This document shows positions 18,314-28,478 of a stretch of 64,000 nucleotides of DNA, in pieces (positions within the stretch are counted from its first letter, which is position 1; each line of letters begins with the position of its first letter). Below the pieces are notes generated by a model, which saw only the letters and a program-made list of their open reading frames with translations, had not been told where the DNA came from and ran no database searches. The stretch comes from Flavobacterium pokkalii (lineage in GTDB: Bacteria > Bacteroidota > Bacteroidia > Flavobacteriales > Flavobacteriaceae). The stretch is from NCBI RefSeq assembly GCF_014596575.1, contig NZ_NASZ01000002.1, positions 186,001 through 250,000 on the forward strand, in the 5' to 3' direction. A program made the translations under genes and the position numbers.

Positions 18314-18353
18314 AAAAAGCTGTGAGAATTCATAAGAACTCGCACAGCTTTTT
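18314..18353 (-). terminator. Terminator of the inositol-oxygenase operon
   Basis: AAAAAGCTGTG at 18314-18324 pairs with CACAGCTTTTT at 18343-18353. Read on the minus strand, it follows the NagB fusion gene by 27 nt and ends in a T-run. Confidence 0.82.
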
Positions 18354-18380
18354 AAAAAAAAACTAAATAGGGGTATTAAT

Positions 18381-20309
18381 TTAGAATTTCCACCTTACAA
18401 AGGCTTCCATAGCAGCGTAATTGGACAGACCAAGCTGGTCATACAATTCGGCTGTTTCTTTATTTCTGTCTTCGGCTCTTTGCCAAAACTCTCTGGCATC
18501 GGTTCCCTGAAAAACCACACCGTCTTTTTGAGATTGATGTTTGAAAATTCCGTGTCTTTTGGCTAAAACCTGATCCGGACTCATTGGTACGGCCATTTCA
18601 ATTTCGTCCATTCCCCATTCCTGCCAGGCGCCTCTGTACAACCAAATCCAGCAGTCTTTCATGAAATCTTTATCTTTCAGGTTTTTAACAGCTTCAAAAA
18701 TAGCGTCTAAGCAAACTTTGTGTGTTCCATGAGGATCAGCCAAATCTCCGGCGGCATAAATTTGGTGAGGTTTGATTTTTTCAATCAAGTCCATGGTTAA
18801 TTGGATGTCAATCTTGCCTATTGGTTTCTTTTCGATCGTTCCGGTTTCGTAAAAAGGAAGGTTCATAAAATGGATTTGCTCGTCATTTAAACCTACAAAA
18901 TGAGCCGTAGCACGTGCCTCTCCTTTTCGAATCAACCCTTTTAAGTAGCGGACTTCAGGAATGTCAATCTGGCTGTTTTTTTTGTTGTTTAAAAAGTCAT
19001 GTGCTTTTTGGTAAATCGAATTTGCTTCCGGACTATTGATGTCAAATTTTTCATTGTAATCGCATACAAAGCGTGCAAAACGCTCGGCTTCGCTATCGGC
19101 AACTGCAATATTTCCGGAAGTTTGATAGGCTACATGAACTTCATGACCCTGTTCGTGCAGACGCATAAAAGTGCCTCCCATACTAATGATGTCGTCATCC
19201 GGATGTGGACTAAAAATAAGAACTCTTTTTTGAGCCGGCAGTGCGCGTTCCGGACGATTAGAATCTTCGGCATTGGGTTTTCCACCCGGCCATCCGGTAA
19301 TGGTATGCTGTAATTTGTTGAAAATGGCAATATTGATGTTGTAGGCAGGACCTAAATCGGCCAGTAAATCGCTCATTCCGTTTTCGATATAATCAGCATC
19401 GGTAAGACGCAGAATAGGCTTTTTCAATTCTAAAGCCATTCCTAAAACCGCTTTTCGAGTTAACTTATCAGTCCAGACAATTTTTTCAACTAACCAGGGT
19501 TTGTTGATGCGGGTTAGTTTTGAAGCAGCTTCTTTGTCTAAAACAAAAACAGCATCGTTATGTTCCTGTAAAAATGAGGCAGGAACCTGATTGGTAACAG
19601 TTCCTTCGGCAGAGGCTTTTACAATATTGGATTTTCCTTCTCCCCAGGCTAAGAGAATGACTCTCTTGGCTTCCATGATTTTTTTTACGCCAAGGGTAAT
19701 AGCAGTTCTCGGTGTATTGTTTAATCCTGAAAAATCTTTGCTGGCAGCGACTCTGGTGATGTGGTCTAAGGCAACTAGTCTGGTTTTGGAGTTTTGCAAC
19801 GAACCTGATTCGTTAAATCCGATATGACCATTTCCTCCAATTCCGAGAATTTGTAAATCGATGCCGCCCAAGGCTTCAATTTTTTCTTCATATTGAGCGC
19901 AATATTCCTGAATGGCTTCTTTGGACAAAGTGCCGTCCGGAATATGATAATTTTCAGGTGAAATATCTACCTGATCGAGTAATAACTCTTTCATGAATCG
20001 GACATAACTATTGATGGAATCCGGTTCCATTGGGTAATATTCGTCCAGATTGAAAGTAATTACATTTTTAAAACTTAGTCCTTCTTCTTTGTGCATTCGC
20101 ACCAGTTCCGCATACAATCCTTTTGGTGAAGAACCGGTAGCAAGCCCCAGTACACAGCTTTCGTTCAGCTCCTGTTTGGCTCTGATTAATGCTGCAATTT
20201 CATGCGCTACAGCTATAGAAGCTGTTTTTGAATTTTCAAAGACCACGGTATTGATGTTTTCGAATCTTTTTTCAAAACCGGTGGCTTTATCGATACTGCT
20301 TTTTATCAT
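18381..20309 (-). CDS. nagB: Glucosamine-6-phosphate deaminase fused to a PIG-L/LmbE domain
   Basis: The N-terminal half (about residues 1-265) is a NagB-type glucosamine-6-phosphate deaminase, converting glucosamine-6-phosphate to fructose-6-phosphate and ammonia. It has LATGSSPKGLY, FNLDEYYP and the GIGGNGHIGFNESGS active-site segment. The C-terminal half (about 360-642) is a PIG-L/LmbE metal-dependent de-N-acetylase fold with HPDDD at residues 369-373 and DPHGTH with H527 and H530. The 642-aa fusion also occurs in Bacteroides, so it is not unique. It is last in the operon with inositol oxygenase and a symporter; its start lies 13 nt after the symporter stop. What the second domain does is unknown; PIG-L relatives deacetylate GlcNAc on inositol lipids or related sugars. 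Confidence 0.9.
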   Translation of the reverse strand: MIKSSIDKATGFEKRFENINTVVFENSKTASIAVAHEIAALIRAKQELNESCVLGLATGSSPKGLYAELVRMHKEEGLSFKNVITFNLDEYYPMEPDSINSYVRFMKELLLDQVDISPENYHIPDGTLSKEAIQEYCAQYEEKIEALGGIDLQILGIGGNGHIGFNESGSLQNSKTRLVALDHITRVAASKDFSGLNNTPRTAITLGVKKIMEAKRVILLAWGEGKSNIVKASAEGTVTNQVPASFLQEHNDAVFVLDKEAASKLTRINKPWLVEKIVWTDKLTRKAVLGMALELKKPILRLTDADYIENGMSDLLADLGPAYNINIAIFNKLQHTITGWPGGKPNAEDSNRPERALPAQKRVLIFSPHPDDDIISMGGTFMRLHEQGHEVHVAYQTSGNIAVADSEAERFARFVCDYNEKFDINSPEANSIYQKAHDFLNNKKNSQIDIPEVRYLKGLIRKGEARATAHFVGLNDEQIHFMNLPFYETGTIEKKPIGKIDIQLTMDLIEKIKPHQIYAAGDLADPHGTHKVCLDAIFEAVKNLKDKDFMKDCWIWLYRGAWQEWGMDEIEMAVPMSPDQVLAKRHGIFKHQSQKDGVVFQGTDAREFWQRAEDRNKETAELYDQLGLSNYAAMEAFVRWKF

Positions 20310-20322
20310 TGTGAGTTTTATT

Positions 20323-21903
20323 TTAAGAGAGCATAATGTAAATTAATACCGTTAAGATTACCAAAACACTTCCGGCGAGATTCATGGCAGGCCAGGATTT
20401 CTCTTGGTTTTTGGCTAATTCTTCTTCATATACCAAATTTGATTTTGAACTAACATAATATTTTGAAACCATAAACATAATGATGAAATTCAGTACAAAT
20501 TCGATTCCCCATAAATGTACAAAATGAATGTTGAGGTGTAATACAAACGAGGTTAAAATGTAGAATACAAAGCCAAAAAATAATCCGGCTTTTGCACCCG
20601 TGGCATTGATTTGTTTAAAAAATAATCCTGCGACTAATATGGATGAAATCGGGATAAAGAAGATTCCGTTTAATTCCTGTAAAAGAAAATAGAGTCCGGA
20701 AGGTGCATAAGCAACTAAAGGTGCTACCGAAATGGATAAGACCGCTAAAACCAGCGATGAAATTTTGCCGTAATACACCAGTTTTTTATCGGAAACATTT
20801 GGATTGAATGTTTTTTTATAAATATCCATGCAAAAAATTGTACTGGCCGAATTTAATACGCTGTTAAAAGTACTTAAAACTGCGCCTAAAATTACCGCTG
20901 CAAAAAAACCGTAGAGGTAAGTTGGTAAAACTTTTTTAACCAAAAGCGGATAGATTAAATCGGGTTTGTCATAATGTTGTTCCTGAAAATAATAGAAACC
21001 AATCAATCCCGGAAGCACAATTATCAAAGGCATTAATAATTTAAAAACGCCTGTATAAATTAATCCTTTTTGAGCTTCTACCAGATTTTTGGCGCCAAAA
21101 GCTCTTTGGATAATCGTTTGGTTCATTCCCCAAAAATAAATTTGGTTAATCATTAATCCGGTAAAAAGGGTAGAAAACGGCAATACAGAATCTTCGCTCC
21201 CTATAATGTCAAATTTTTTAGGAGCAAAATGATAAACAGTGTTTACACCGTCTAAAATATTTCCTTTTCCAATTTGGTACAGCGCAATTGCCGGAACCAA
21301 AAGTCCGCCCAGCATTAATCCGATTCCGTTGAGTGTGTCGGAGAAAGCTACTGCTTTCAATCCGCCAAAAATAGCATACAGAGAGCCAATAACTCCGATA
21401 ACCAAAACAGTATAAACCAAAGATTCTTCTTTAGAAATGGAAAACATTGTGGAAAAGTCGAAAATACTTTCGATGTTGATGGCTCCGGAATACAATACAA
21501 TAGGGAGTAAAGTGACCACAAAGGAACTCATTAATAAAAAAGCAACTATGGAACGAATTTGCGAGTCAAATCTTTTTTCCAGAAATTCCGGAATGGTGGT
21601 GAGTTTCATTTTTAAAAACCGCGGAATGATAAAAATTGCCGCGATAACCAGCGCTATTGCCGAGGTGACTTCCCAGGCAATAACGATGATTCCGTTTTTA
21701 TACGAGCTGCCGTTCATCCCGATTAAATGTTCGGTCGAAATATTCGTAAGAATCATCGATCCGGCAATGATAGGAGCGGTTAAACTTTTTCCAGCCAAAA
21801 AATAGCCATTTGAAGTGTCAAGCTTATCTTTTCGGAGTTTAAAGCTGGTGTAAAAAATGACTAGGAGCGTGAATCCAAAAAAGCCTAAATAGGTATATAA
21901 CAT
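20323..21903 (-). CDS. Sodium:solute symporter (SSS/SLC5 family)
   Basis: A 526-aa inner-membrane protein with about 14 hydrophobic segments and the SSS-family signature near the start (NGYFLAGKSLTAPIIAGSMILTN is characteristic as a region). TIPEFLEKRFDSQIR and the GGLKAVAFSDTLNG segment are typical of the vSGLT-like branch. The family imports sugars, inositol, uronates and others with sodium. Position between inositol oxygenase and the NagB fusion suggests myo-inositol or a uronate/amino sugar as cargo, but this is inferred from context only. The gene lies 29 nt after inositol oxygenase in the same operon. Confidence 0.88.
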   Translation of the reverse strand: MLYTYLGFFGFTLLVIFYTSFKLRKDKLDTSNGYFLAGKSLTAPIIAGSMILTNISTEHLIGMNGSSYKNGIIVIAWEVTSAIALVIAAIFIIPRFLKMKLTTIPEFLEKRFDSQIRSIVAFLLMSSFVVTLLPIVLYSGAINIESIFDFSTMFSISKEESLVYTVLVIGVIGSLYAIFGGLKAVAFSDTLNGIGLMLGGLLVPAIALYQIGKGNILDGVNTVYHFAPKKFDIIGSEDSVLPFSTLFTGLMINQIYFWGMNQTIIQRAFGAKNLVEAQKGLIYTGVFKLLMPLIIVLPGLIGFYYFQEQHYDKPDLIYPLLVKKVLPTYLYGFFAAVILGAVLSTFNSVLNSASTIFCMDIYKKTFNPNVSDKKLVYYGKISSLVLAVLSISVAPLVAYAPSGLYFLLQELNGIFFIPISSILVAGLFFKQINATGAKAGLFFGFVFYILTSFVLHLNIHFVHLWGIEFVLNFIIMFMVSKYYVSSKSNLVYEEELAKNQEKSWPAMNLAGSVLVILTVLIYIMLS

Positions 21904-21932
21904 TTCAAAAGGATATTAAATTAGGAATCGTT

Positions 21933-22814
21933 TTAGAATTTTAATTTTGCCGGTAAATATTTGGCAACTAATTCTTCATAATAAGGTCTTAAAGCTTTTG
22001 AATCTGGTTTTACAGGTGCTTTGGTGTATAAATCATAAGGATTGAATTTTTTTACCCATTCAAACATTTCAATATCGTGTTGGGTCATTAAATGCGTGTA
22101 AGCATTCTCTCTGTGTTGTGAGTAAAAAGAATGGTAACGAATCATGTATAAAGCTGGTTCCGGAAGATAATCCTTCATGATTTGATACAAATATTCATCG
22201 TGACCCCAACTCATTTTCACTTTGTCTAGGCCGCAGTTTGGTGCATACACACCGTATTTGGTATTGTACTTTTCGTTAGTGCTGTCCGGATTAGCGGCAA
22301 AAAACTCCGGATATACAATTTTATCTGAAAATTGGCATCCAACAGGGAAAGTATCGCCAACAACAGCCCATTGTGGCTCGCCAAATAAACATAATACTTT
22401 TCCAATGTCATGTAAAAATCCTGTTAGCACAAACCAATCCGGATGACCGTCGGCGCGAATGGCTTCTGAAGTTTGTAATAAATGCTGAAACTGATCCAAA
22501 TCGATATCCGGATCACTGTCGTCAACTAAAGTATTAAGGAAATCAACTGCTTCCCAAAGCGACATTTCTTTACGGTCAAATTTTAAAAACTCCTTTTCTT
22601 TCTCACATACAAAATCATAGGTTTGATACGTATGGTTGATTCTGTAAAATTCTCTAACGGTTTCTACTCTTTCAGAATCGACATAGTTACGGAATTCCTC
22701 TTTTTCTTTTGTCTCAACTGCCGGATCAGGATAGCGTTCGATTAGATTTTCTTCCCAATCGTCAATTTGATGCATTGGATTGTTGAATTTGTCGGAGGCA
22801 TAGGTATTTTTCAT
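21933..22814 (-). CDS. myo-Inositol oxygenase
   Basis: The enzyme uses a mixed-valent diiron centre and oxygen to open myo-inositol to D-glucuronate. The full set of expected iron ligands can be placed: H111, H135, D136 (HD motif in FLHDIGK), H205 (WGHDEY), H228 (IRYHSFY) and D261. The QTSEAIR and NPYDLYTK segments also match eukaryotic MIOX. At 293 aa it has the length of the animal and plant enzymes. MIOX is uncommon in bacteria but is known in Flavobacterium. It is the first gene of a minus-strand operon and is divergent from susC across a 571-nt gap, which links it in space to the glycan locus. Confidence 0.95.
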   Translation of the reverse strand: MKNTYASDKFNNPMHQIDDWEENLIERYPDPAVETKEKEEFRNYVDSERVETVREFYRINHTYQTYDFVCEKEKEFLKFDRKEMSLWEAVDFLNTLVDDSDPDIDLDQFQHLLQTSEAIRADGHPDWFVLTGFLHDIGKVLCLFGEPQWAVVGDTFPVGCQFSDKIVYPEFFAANPDSTNEKYNTKYGVYAPNCGLDKVKMSWGHDEYLYQIMKDYLPEPALYMIRYHSFYSQHRENAYTHLMTQHDIEMFEWVKKFNPYDLYTKAPVKPDSKALRPYYEELVAKYLPAKLKF

Positions 22815-23385
22815 ATGGTTTATTTTTTTAGTGATAAATATTTTTTAGTGTGTTAATAGCTAGATTGTTAGCGATATTCAAAATTAAGCAGATGTACTTT
22901 TTTTAAAATGGATATATGCTTCAAAAACATGGATGAATTTTTCATATTGATAATTTTTTAGCTAATAAATTGTATTGTCTATATCAAAAAGTTGTTTTTT
23001 GATTTTTTGATGTTTGTCAGAGTAGTTTTTGAAGTGAAGATTTGAAACAGCTGAGTTTAGGTTGGTACTTATTATTATATAATAGGTATAAAGTTGCTTT
23101 AATGAGGCTTAGTTTTGTTTTTGCTGTTAAAAAAACTGCTAAAAAATTAACTTAAATAGTGTTAGAAGCTTTTTGCGTTGATGAATATGTAAAAATGTGC
23201 TTAAATAAGGTTTTTATTGGCGATAACTCAATAAAATAAGCTTTTAAAAGTGTAAAATGTATTTTTGGTGCACTTTTTTTAAGGTAAATTGATTGAATTT
23301 TATATGTTTTTGACTGATTTGTCCATTTCGAACAGGAATCGAACTGTTAATTTTACCATAAAATTATTAACTAATTCTAATTAAA
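22815..23385. promoter_or_regulatory. Divergent control region between MIOX and susC
   Basis: This 571-nt gap holds no credible gene and is very AT-rich. On the plus strand TATTTTTG at 23260-23267 could be the -7 element for susC. On the minus strand TAATTTTG (22886-22879) could serve inositol oxygenase. Neither has a TTTG at the usual distance. No copy of the LacI-type palindrome found further downstream is present here, so control by the hybrid sensor at 48006 is more likely; its binding site is not known to me. Confidence 0.45.
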
Positions 23386-26300
23386 ATGAAAAAAACCAAA
23401 TTCAAATTATTGGCGTTATTTTTTCTGATAGCGTTTTCAATTAATTCGTGGGCGCAAAAAACGCAAGTTTCTGGTAAGGTGGTAGATGACCAAAATATGC
23501 CATTGCCGGGTGCTAATGTTGTAGAAAGCGGAACGAAAAATGGAGTTATGACAGATTTTGATGGGAAATTCAGAATTGATGTTTCTAAGCCAAATGCTGT
23601 TATAGTAGTTTCCTTTGTAGGTTATGCCGATCAGAGTATAAAATTAAGTGGTTCTAAGTCTAACATGACAATTAAATTAGTTTCAGGTGCTAATAATTTG
23701 GAACAGGTTGTTGTTGTTGGATATGGAAAAAGTTCCCGTAAAAACTTAACCAGTGCTGTAACATCTGTAAAAGCAGAAGCTTTAAACCGTGGAGCTATTA
23801 GTGATGTTGGTCAGTTATTACAAGGAAAGGCATCAGGTTTAAACATCTCTGCTAGTGGTGATCCTAACCGTAAAGCTTCTGTAGTATTACGTGGAGCTTC
23901 TACATTAAATAGTTCACAAGGACCATTTTATGTAGTAGACGGAGTTCCCGGAGTTGATATTTCTTTGGTTTCACCAGATGATATTGCCACAATTGATGTA
24001 CTTAAAGATGCTGCTGCTACAGCTATTTATGGTAACCGTGCTGCTAATGGAGTTATTATGGTAACTACTAAAAAAGGTAGTAAAGAGAAAGCACAAATTA
24101 GTTATAGTTCTTATGTTGGATTTGAGAAAGTTTCTAATCAATTGGATATGATGAATGCTTCGCAATTAAGAGCATTTGTTGATAAAAACAATCTTTCTTT
24201 TACTCCTGAGAATGATAAAGGAGCTAATACAAACTGGCAAAAAGCAATTTTGCGTTCAGGAGCTCTTTCTACAAGTCACAACTTATCTTTAAGTGGAGGT
24301 GGAGAACATGGAAATTATATGGCAAGTTTAACAACTCTTAATAGAGAAGGAGTTATCTTATCGAGTAATTTTAAGCGTGTAATTGCACATCTTGCAATTG
24401 AGCAATATGCTTTTGATGATAATGTGAAGTTTGGATTAAATATTTCTAATTCGAATACAAATTCAAATAATGTAGCACAGCGTAATACAGTTCTTTTGCA
24501 GGCTGTTAATCACTTACCGGTTTCGCCTGTTAAAAACCCTGATGGAACTTATTTTGAGAATTTTAATAGTACCGGATATTTTAACCCTGTTGCTTTAATC
24601 AATCATGGGGATGATGATACTAAAACAAGTAATTTGGTTGGAAGTTTTACTACTGAAATTAAATTGCCTTTTGGGTTAAAATACAATTTGAATTTAGCTT
24701 ATCAAAAATCAACTACATTGCATGGAGAATTTTATGATAGTTATTACCAACAATATAATAGTGCCAACTTTTATAACAATCCTGATCCACCAGCAACGCA
24801 TACTTTAATTAATTTTGGAGTTAATGGATCAGCATTAAGAAATACCTATACTGATACAAATAATATTGTTGAAAGTTTCCTTACCTGGGATAAAACATTT
24901 GGTAATCATAAAATTAATGCGGTGTTAGGTTATTCTTGGCAGGAAAACACTTTGGGAGACGGATTTCAGGCTACAACAACTAACTTTCCGGTAGATAATG
25001 TTAGTTATAACAATCTGGCTTTGAGTAATTATACATCAGTATCCGGATATAAAGTTGATTTTGGAAGTAGTACAATATATCAAAAAACACGTTTAATTTC
25101 TGATTTCTTCCGTTTGAATTACAACTACAATGATAAATATTTAATTCAGGGATCAATCAGAAGAGATGGTGGTTCAGTGTTTGGTGCTAATAACAGATGG
25201 GGATATTTCCCTTCAATTGGAGGTGCATGGAGAGTTGACAAAGAAGGTTTTATGGCTAACCAAAAAGTTTTTGATGATTTGAAATTACGAGCTAGTTACG
25301 GGGTAACAGGTAACTCTTCAGGGTTTAATGCTTATACTGCACAATTTATCTCTGGAAGTTTAGGAACTTATTACTATAATGGACAACAAGTAGGAGCGTA
25401 TGGCCCTAACCAGGCTGCTAACCCTGATCTACAATGGGAAAAAACGTCAACTGCTAACTTAGGTCTTGATTTTACAGTATTAAAAGGAAAATTGTCTGGT
25501 TCTGTTGATGTATATGACAAGAAAACAACTGGAATGATTACCAGTTATAGTGTGAATCCGGTTCTTGTACCAATTGGATCTATTGTTGCAAACGGAGGAA
25601 GTATGTCTAACAAAGGAATTGAGGTAAGTTTAAATGCTACTCCTGTACAAACTAAAAACTTTACCTGGTCTACAGGAATGAATGCATCTCACAATAAAAA
25701 TGAGATTACAAAATTAACTAATCCGTTTTTCATTGGAGGTGATTCTATTCGTCGTGTTCAACCAGACGGAGGAGGTCAAACTGGAAGTACTTTACAGATT
25801 TTCAAAGAAGGAAAACCACTTGGACAATTTTTTACTTTACAATATGCAGGAAAAGATGCTAATGGAATATCTCAGTATGTTGCAAAAGACGGAAGTTTAA
25901 CAACTACACCTGCCATTGGGACAGATTATCATTATGCCGGAAGTGCACAACCTAAATTATTATTAGGATGGTCTAATGATTTTAAATACAAAAATTTTGA
26001 TTTGAATATTTTCATTCGTGGAGTATTTGGTAACAAAATTTTCAATGCTACCCGTGCCGATTTATTCAGACCAGCGACTGCTATGACAACCAATATTTTA
26101 GTAGATGCTGCGAATGAATCTCCAAATGATTTGAATTCTTTTAAATACTCAACAAGATTTATTGAAGACGGAAGTTACATACGTTTAGACAATGCTACTT
26201 TAGGATATAATTTCCCGCAAATTCATAAATATATTAAGAGCTTACGTATTTATAGCACTGTAAATAACTTATTCGTAATTACTAAATATACAGGAATTGA

Positions 26301-26400
26301 TCCAGAGGTAGAGCAAGGTGGTACTGCTCCAGGTGTAGATTCAAATAACTTTTATCCAAAAACAAGAACAGTTTTATTTGGTTTAAAAGCAAGTTTCTAA
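23386..26400 (+). CDS. SusC-like TonB-dependent glycan importer
   Basis: An outer-membrane TonB-dependent transporter of the SusC/RagA family, 1004 aa. After a signal peptide (about 1-23, ending SWAQ) come a carboxypeptidase-regulatory-like domain (about 26-100), the TonB-box-like VVVVGYG, and the plug domain with GDPNRKASVVLRGASTLN and PFYVVDGVPG. The beta-barrel runs to the aromatic C-terminus (LKASF). It imports oligosaccharides bound by the SusD partner encoded 25 nt downstream. Substrate cannot be told from sequence; the neighbours suggest a glycan holding uronic acid and amino sugar. Confidence 0.95.
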   Translation: MKKTKFKLLALFFLIAFSINSWAQKTQVSGKVVDDQNMPLPGANVVESGTKNGVMTDFDGKFRIDVSKPNAVIVVSFVGYADQSIKLSGSKSNMTIKLVSGANNLEQVVVVGYGKSSRKNLTSAVTSVKAEALNRGAISDVGQLLQGKASGLNISASGDPNRKASVVLRGASTLNSSQGPFYVVDGVPGVDISLVSPDDIATIDVLKDAAATAIYGNRAANGVIMVTTKKGSKEKAQISYSSYVGFEKVSNQLDMMNASQLRAFVDKNNLSFTPENDKGANTNWQKAILRSGALSTSHNLSLSGGGEHGNYMASLTTLNREGVILSSNFKRVIAHLAIEQYAFDDNVKFGLNISNSNTNSNNVAQRNTVLLQAVNHLPVSPVKNPDGTYFENFNSTGYFNPVALINHGDDDTKTSNLVGSFTTEIKLPFGLKYNLNLAYQKSTTLHGEFYDSYYQQYNSANFYNNPDPPATHTLINFGVNGSALRNTYTDTNNIVESFLTWDKTFGNHKINAVLGYSWQENTLGDGFQATTTNFPVDNVSYNNLALSNYTSVSGYKVDFGSSTIYQKTRLISDFFRLNYNYNDKYLIQGSIRRDGGSVFGANNRWGYFPSIGGAWRVDKEGFMANQKVFDDLKLRASYGVTGNSSGFNAYTAQFISGSLGTYYYNGQQVGAYGPNQAANPDLQWEKTSTANLGLDFTVLKGKLSGSVDVYDKKTTGMITSYSVNPVLVPIGSIVANGGSMSNKGIEVSLNATPVQTKNFTWSTGMNASHNKNEITKLTNPFFIGGDSIRRVQPDGGGQTGSTLQIFKEGKPLGQFFTLQYAGKDANGISQYVAKDGSLTTTPAIGTDYHYAGSAQPKLLLGWSNDFKYKNFDLNIFIRGVFGNKIFNATRADLFRPATAMTTNILVDAANESPNDLNSFKYSTRFIEDGSYIRLDNATLGYNFPQIHKYIKSLRIYSTVNNLFVITKYTGIDPEVEQGGTAPGVDSNNFYPKTRTVLFGLKASF

Positions 26401-26425
26401 GAATTAATTGTAATTAAAAAATACT

Positions 26426-28066
26426 ATGAAAAAGATATTTAAATATTTTAGTTTACCAATATTAAGTATTGGTTTATTATGGTCCTGTGATAATCTGGAT
26501 GTACCAATTACCACTCAATTAACACCGGATGTATTCCCTCAAAATTCTACTCAATACGTTCAAACTGCTGGGCCAGTTTATGCAGCCTTTAGAGGTGAAT
26601 ATTCATTTGCCTGGTGGTGGACACAATCTTTATCAACAGATGAAGCTATTATGCCTGCCAGAGGAGGAAACTGGTTTGATGGTAGAAATTATATTGCCAT
26701 GCATTTTCATGATTGGACTGCTGATAATGGTATTGTAGGGAGTCTTTGGGATTGGACATCTAAAGTGATAGGAATAAGCAATCAGACTATCTCAATTTTA
26801 GATGCAGCTATGCCGGAAGGTACTGAGAAAAATACCATGATGGCTGAGATAAAAACCATGCGTGCTATTGCTTATTTTATGATGATGGACAGTTATGGAG
26901 ATGTGCCAATCTATACAGATTATGGTGACTTTACTTCTCGTCCAAAATCGACCAGAAAGGAAGTCTTTGAATTTATTGAAAAAGAATTGAAAGATGCTAT
27001 TCCTAATCTAAGTGCTGCTTCAGGTGTTACAACTTATGGTAGACCAAATAAGCAAACAGCCAATGCATTATTAGCTAAAATGTATTTGAATGCTGAAGTA
27101 TACACAGGAACACAACGTTATAATGACTGTATTGCAGCCTGTGATGAGGTTATAAAATCAGGACTCTATGCAATCGAAGGAAGAAGCACTTATCTTCAAA
27201 TGTTTTACCCAAATAATGGACCGCAAATGAAAGAATTCATTTTTGCAGTTCCTTATGATCCTACGGCTTCTACAGTTGGTTTCAATGGTAATATGTATCA
27301 TGCCCGTTATGATGTGCCTCGTTCTTTACGTGCTAAATTTGGACTTTCATTTACACCTTCAGCACCCAGAAGTACTTTGCCTGAATTCTATGCTAATTTT
27401 GAAAATGATGCTAATGATATCCGTAACAAGCAATGGTTAACAGGTAAACAATATTTAGCAGATGGTGTTACTCCTGTAATGGTCACTACAACTAAAAAAG
27501 GGTACGATGAATACTATACAGGTTCAGATGGAGGTGCTACTTATACTTATCAGGTAGAATTGTCAAAAGCAATTACGTATAGAGGGATACCTGCAAATCT
27601 TATAGGGTCTTTTGATGTTGGTAATGACGAAATTGCCTGGAACATGGGATACCGAAACATTAAGTTCTATCCGGATGCGGGATCAACTAATAGAAATCAA
27701 AACAATGATGTGCCATTTTTAAGATATTCAGATATTCTTTTAATGAAAGCTGAAGCAATACTAAGAGGTGGTTCGGCTACTCTAGGAGATACTCCACTTT
27801 TATTAGTGAATACAGTTAGAAGTAACCGTACTACATCAACTCCTTGGGGAAGTGTTACTTTACAAACTCTTTATGAAGAAAGATGTCGTGAATTTGCTCA
27901 CGAAGCATGGCACAGAAATGACATGATCCGTTTTGGAAAATTTGAAGGGTCTTGGGGATTCAAAACAGATGCTGATATAAAACACAGACTTTTCCCAATT
28001 CCTACAGGAGCTTTAACGTTAAATCCTGCTCTTGTTCAAAATCCGAATTATCCTAATGGAAAATAG
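26426..28066 (+). CDS. SusD/RagB-like glycan-binding lipoprotein
   Basis: A surface lipoprotein of the SusD/RagB family (546 aa), with the lipidated cysteine at residue 21 (LLWSC). TPR-like helices dominate the N-terminal half (MAEIKTMRAIAYFMMMDSYGDVP is the characteristic region), and the C-terminal part has the typical LLMKAEAILRGG and YEERCREFAHEAWHRNDMIRFGKF segments. It covers the SusC barrel and binds substrate. The gene follows susC by 25 nt and is closed by its own terminator. Confidence 0.95.
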   Translation: MKKIFKYFSLPILSIGLLWSCDNLDVPITTQLTPDVFPQNSTQYVQTAGPVYAAFRGEYSFAWWWTQSLSTDEAIMPARGGNWFDGRNYIAMHFHDWTADNGIVGSLWDWTSKVIGISNQTISILDAAMPEGTEKNTMMAEIKTMRAIAYFMMMDSYGDVPIYTDYGDFTSRPKSTRKEVFEFIEKELKDAIPNLSAASGVTTYGRPNKQTANALLAKMYLNAEVYTGTQRYNDCIAACDEVIKSGLYAIEGRSTYLQMFYPNNGPQMKEFIFAVPYDPTASTVGFNGNMYHARYDVPRSLRAKFGLSFTPSAPRSTLPEFYANFENDANDIRNKQWLTGKQYLADGVTPVMVTTTKKGYDEYYTGSDGGATYTYQVELSKAITYRGIPANLIGSFDVGNDEIAWNMGYRNIKFYPDAGSTNRNQNNDVPFLRYSDILLMKAEAILRGGSATLGDTPLLLVNTVRSNRTTSTPWGSVTLQTLYEERCREFAHEAWHRNDMIRFGKFEGSWGFKTDADIKHRLFPIPTGALTLNPALVQNPNYPNGK

Positions 28067-28120
28067 GATTAGTTTATAGATTGTTTATTGTTAAGTTGGT
28101 TGGTGATTTATTTGCCTTTG

Positions 28121-28153
28121 AAAGGAGAAGAAGCTACAGTCTTCTTCTCTTTT
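28121..28153 (+). terminator. Terminator of susCD
   Basis: GAGAAGAAG at 28125-28133 pairs perfectly with CTTCTTCTC at 28141-28149 over a 7-nt loop. Flanking A and T residues extend the stem and a T-rich tail follows. It separates susCD from the enzyme genes. Confidence 0.8.
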
Positions 28154-28478
28154 CTTCTTAAAAAAAATCTTTCTTTTTTGATTTAATTCCTATTACACAC
28201 TTTCTGATTTAGATTACTTTTTTAGACTTATTCCGGGGCTGTTTCAATAGTTGCATTTTTTGTGTTTGTAATAAAAAATCCAACTGTTTAAAAAAGCGTA
28301 AAAAGAAACTTCTATCCGTTTAATCTATTCCGGTTGGGTACAGGATTTTTTATTTCATTCGAAATTTTTTTATACAAATCAAAACCACAAAATAGAATCT
28401 TAAAGTCGCAATTCATTTTGACAAATAGAGACTTGGTGTTTTAAAATCACTATTTGGCATCATACAAAATATAAAAAT
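28154..28478. other. Intergenic region before the first GH92 gene
   Basis: About 325 nt without a gene lie between the susCD terminator and the GH92 start. I see no full TTTG/TAnnTTTG promoter and no LacI-type palindrome. A promoter for the next unit is expected because susCD is terminated, but I cannot place it. Confidence 0.4.
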
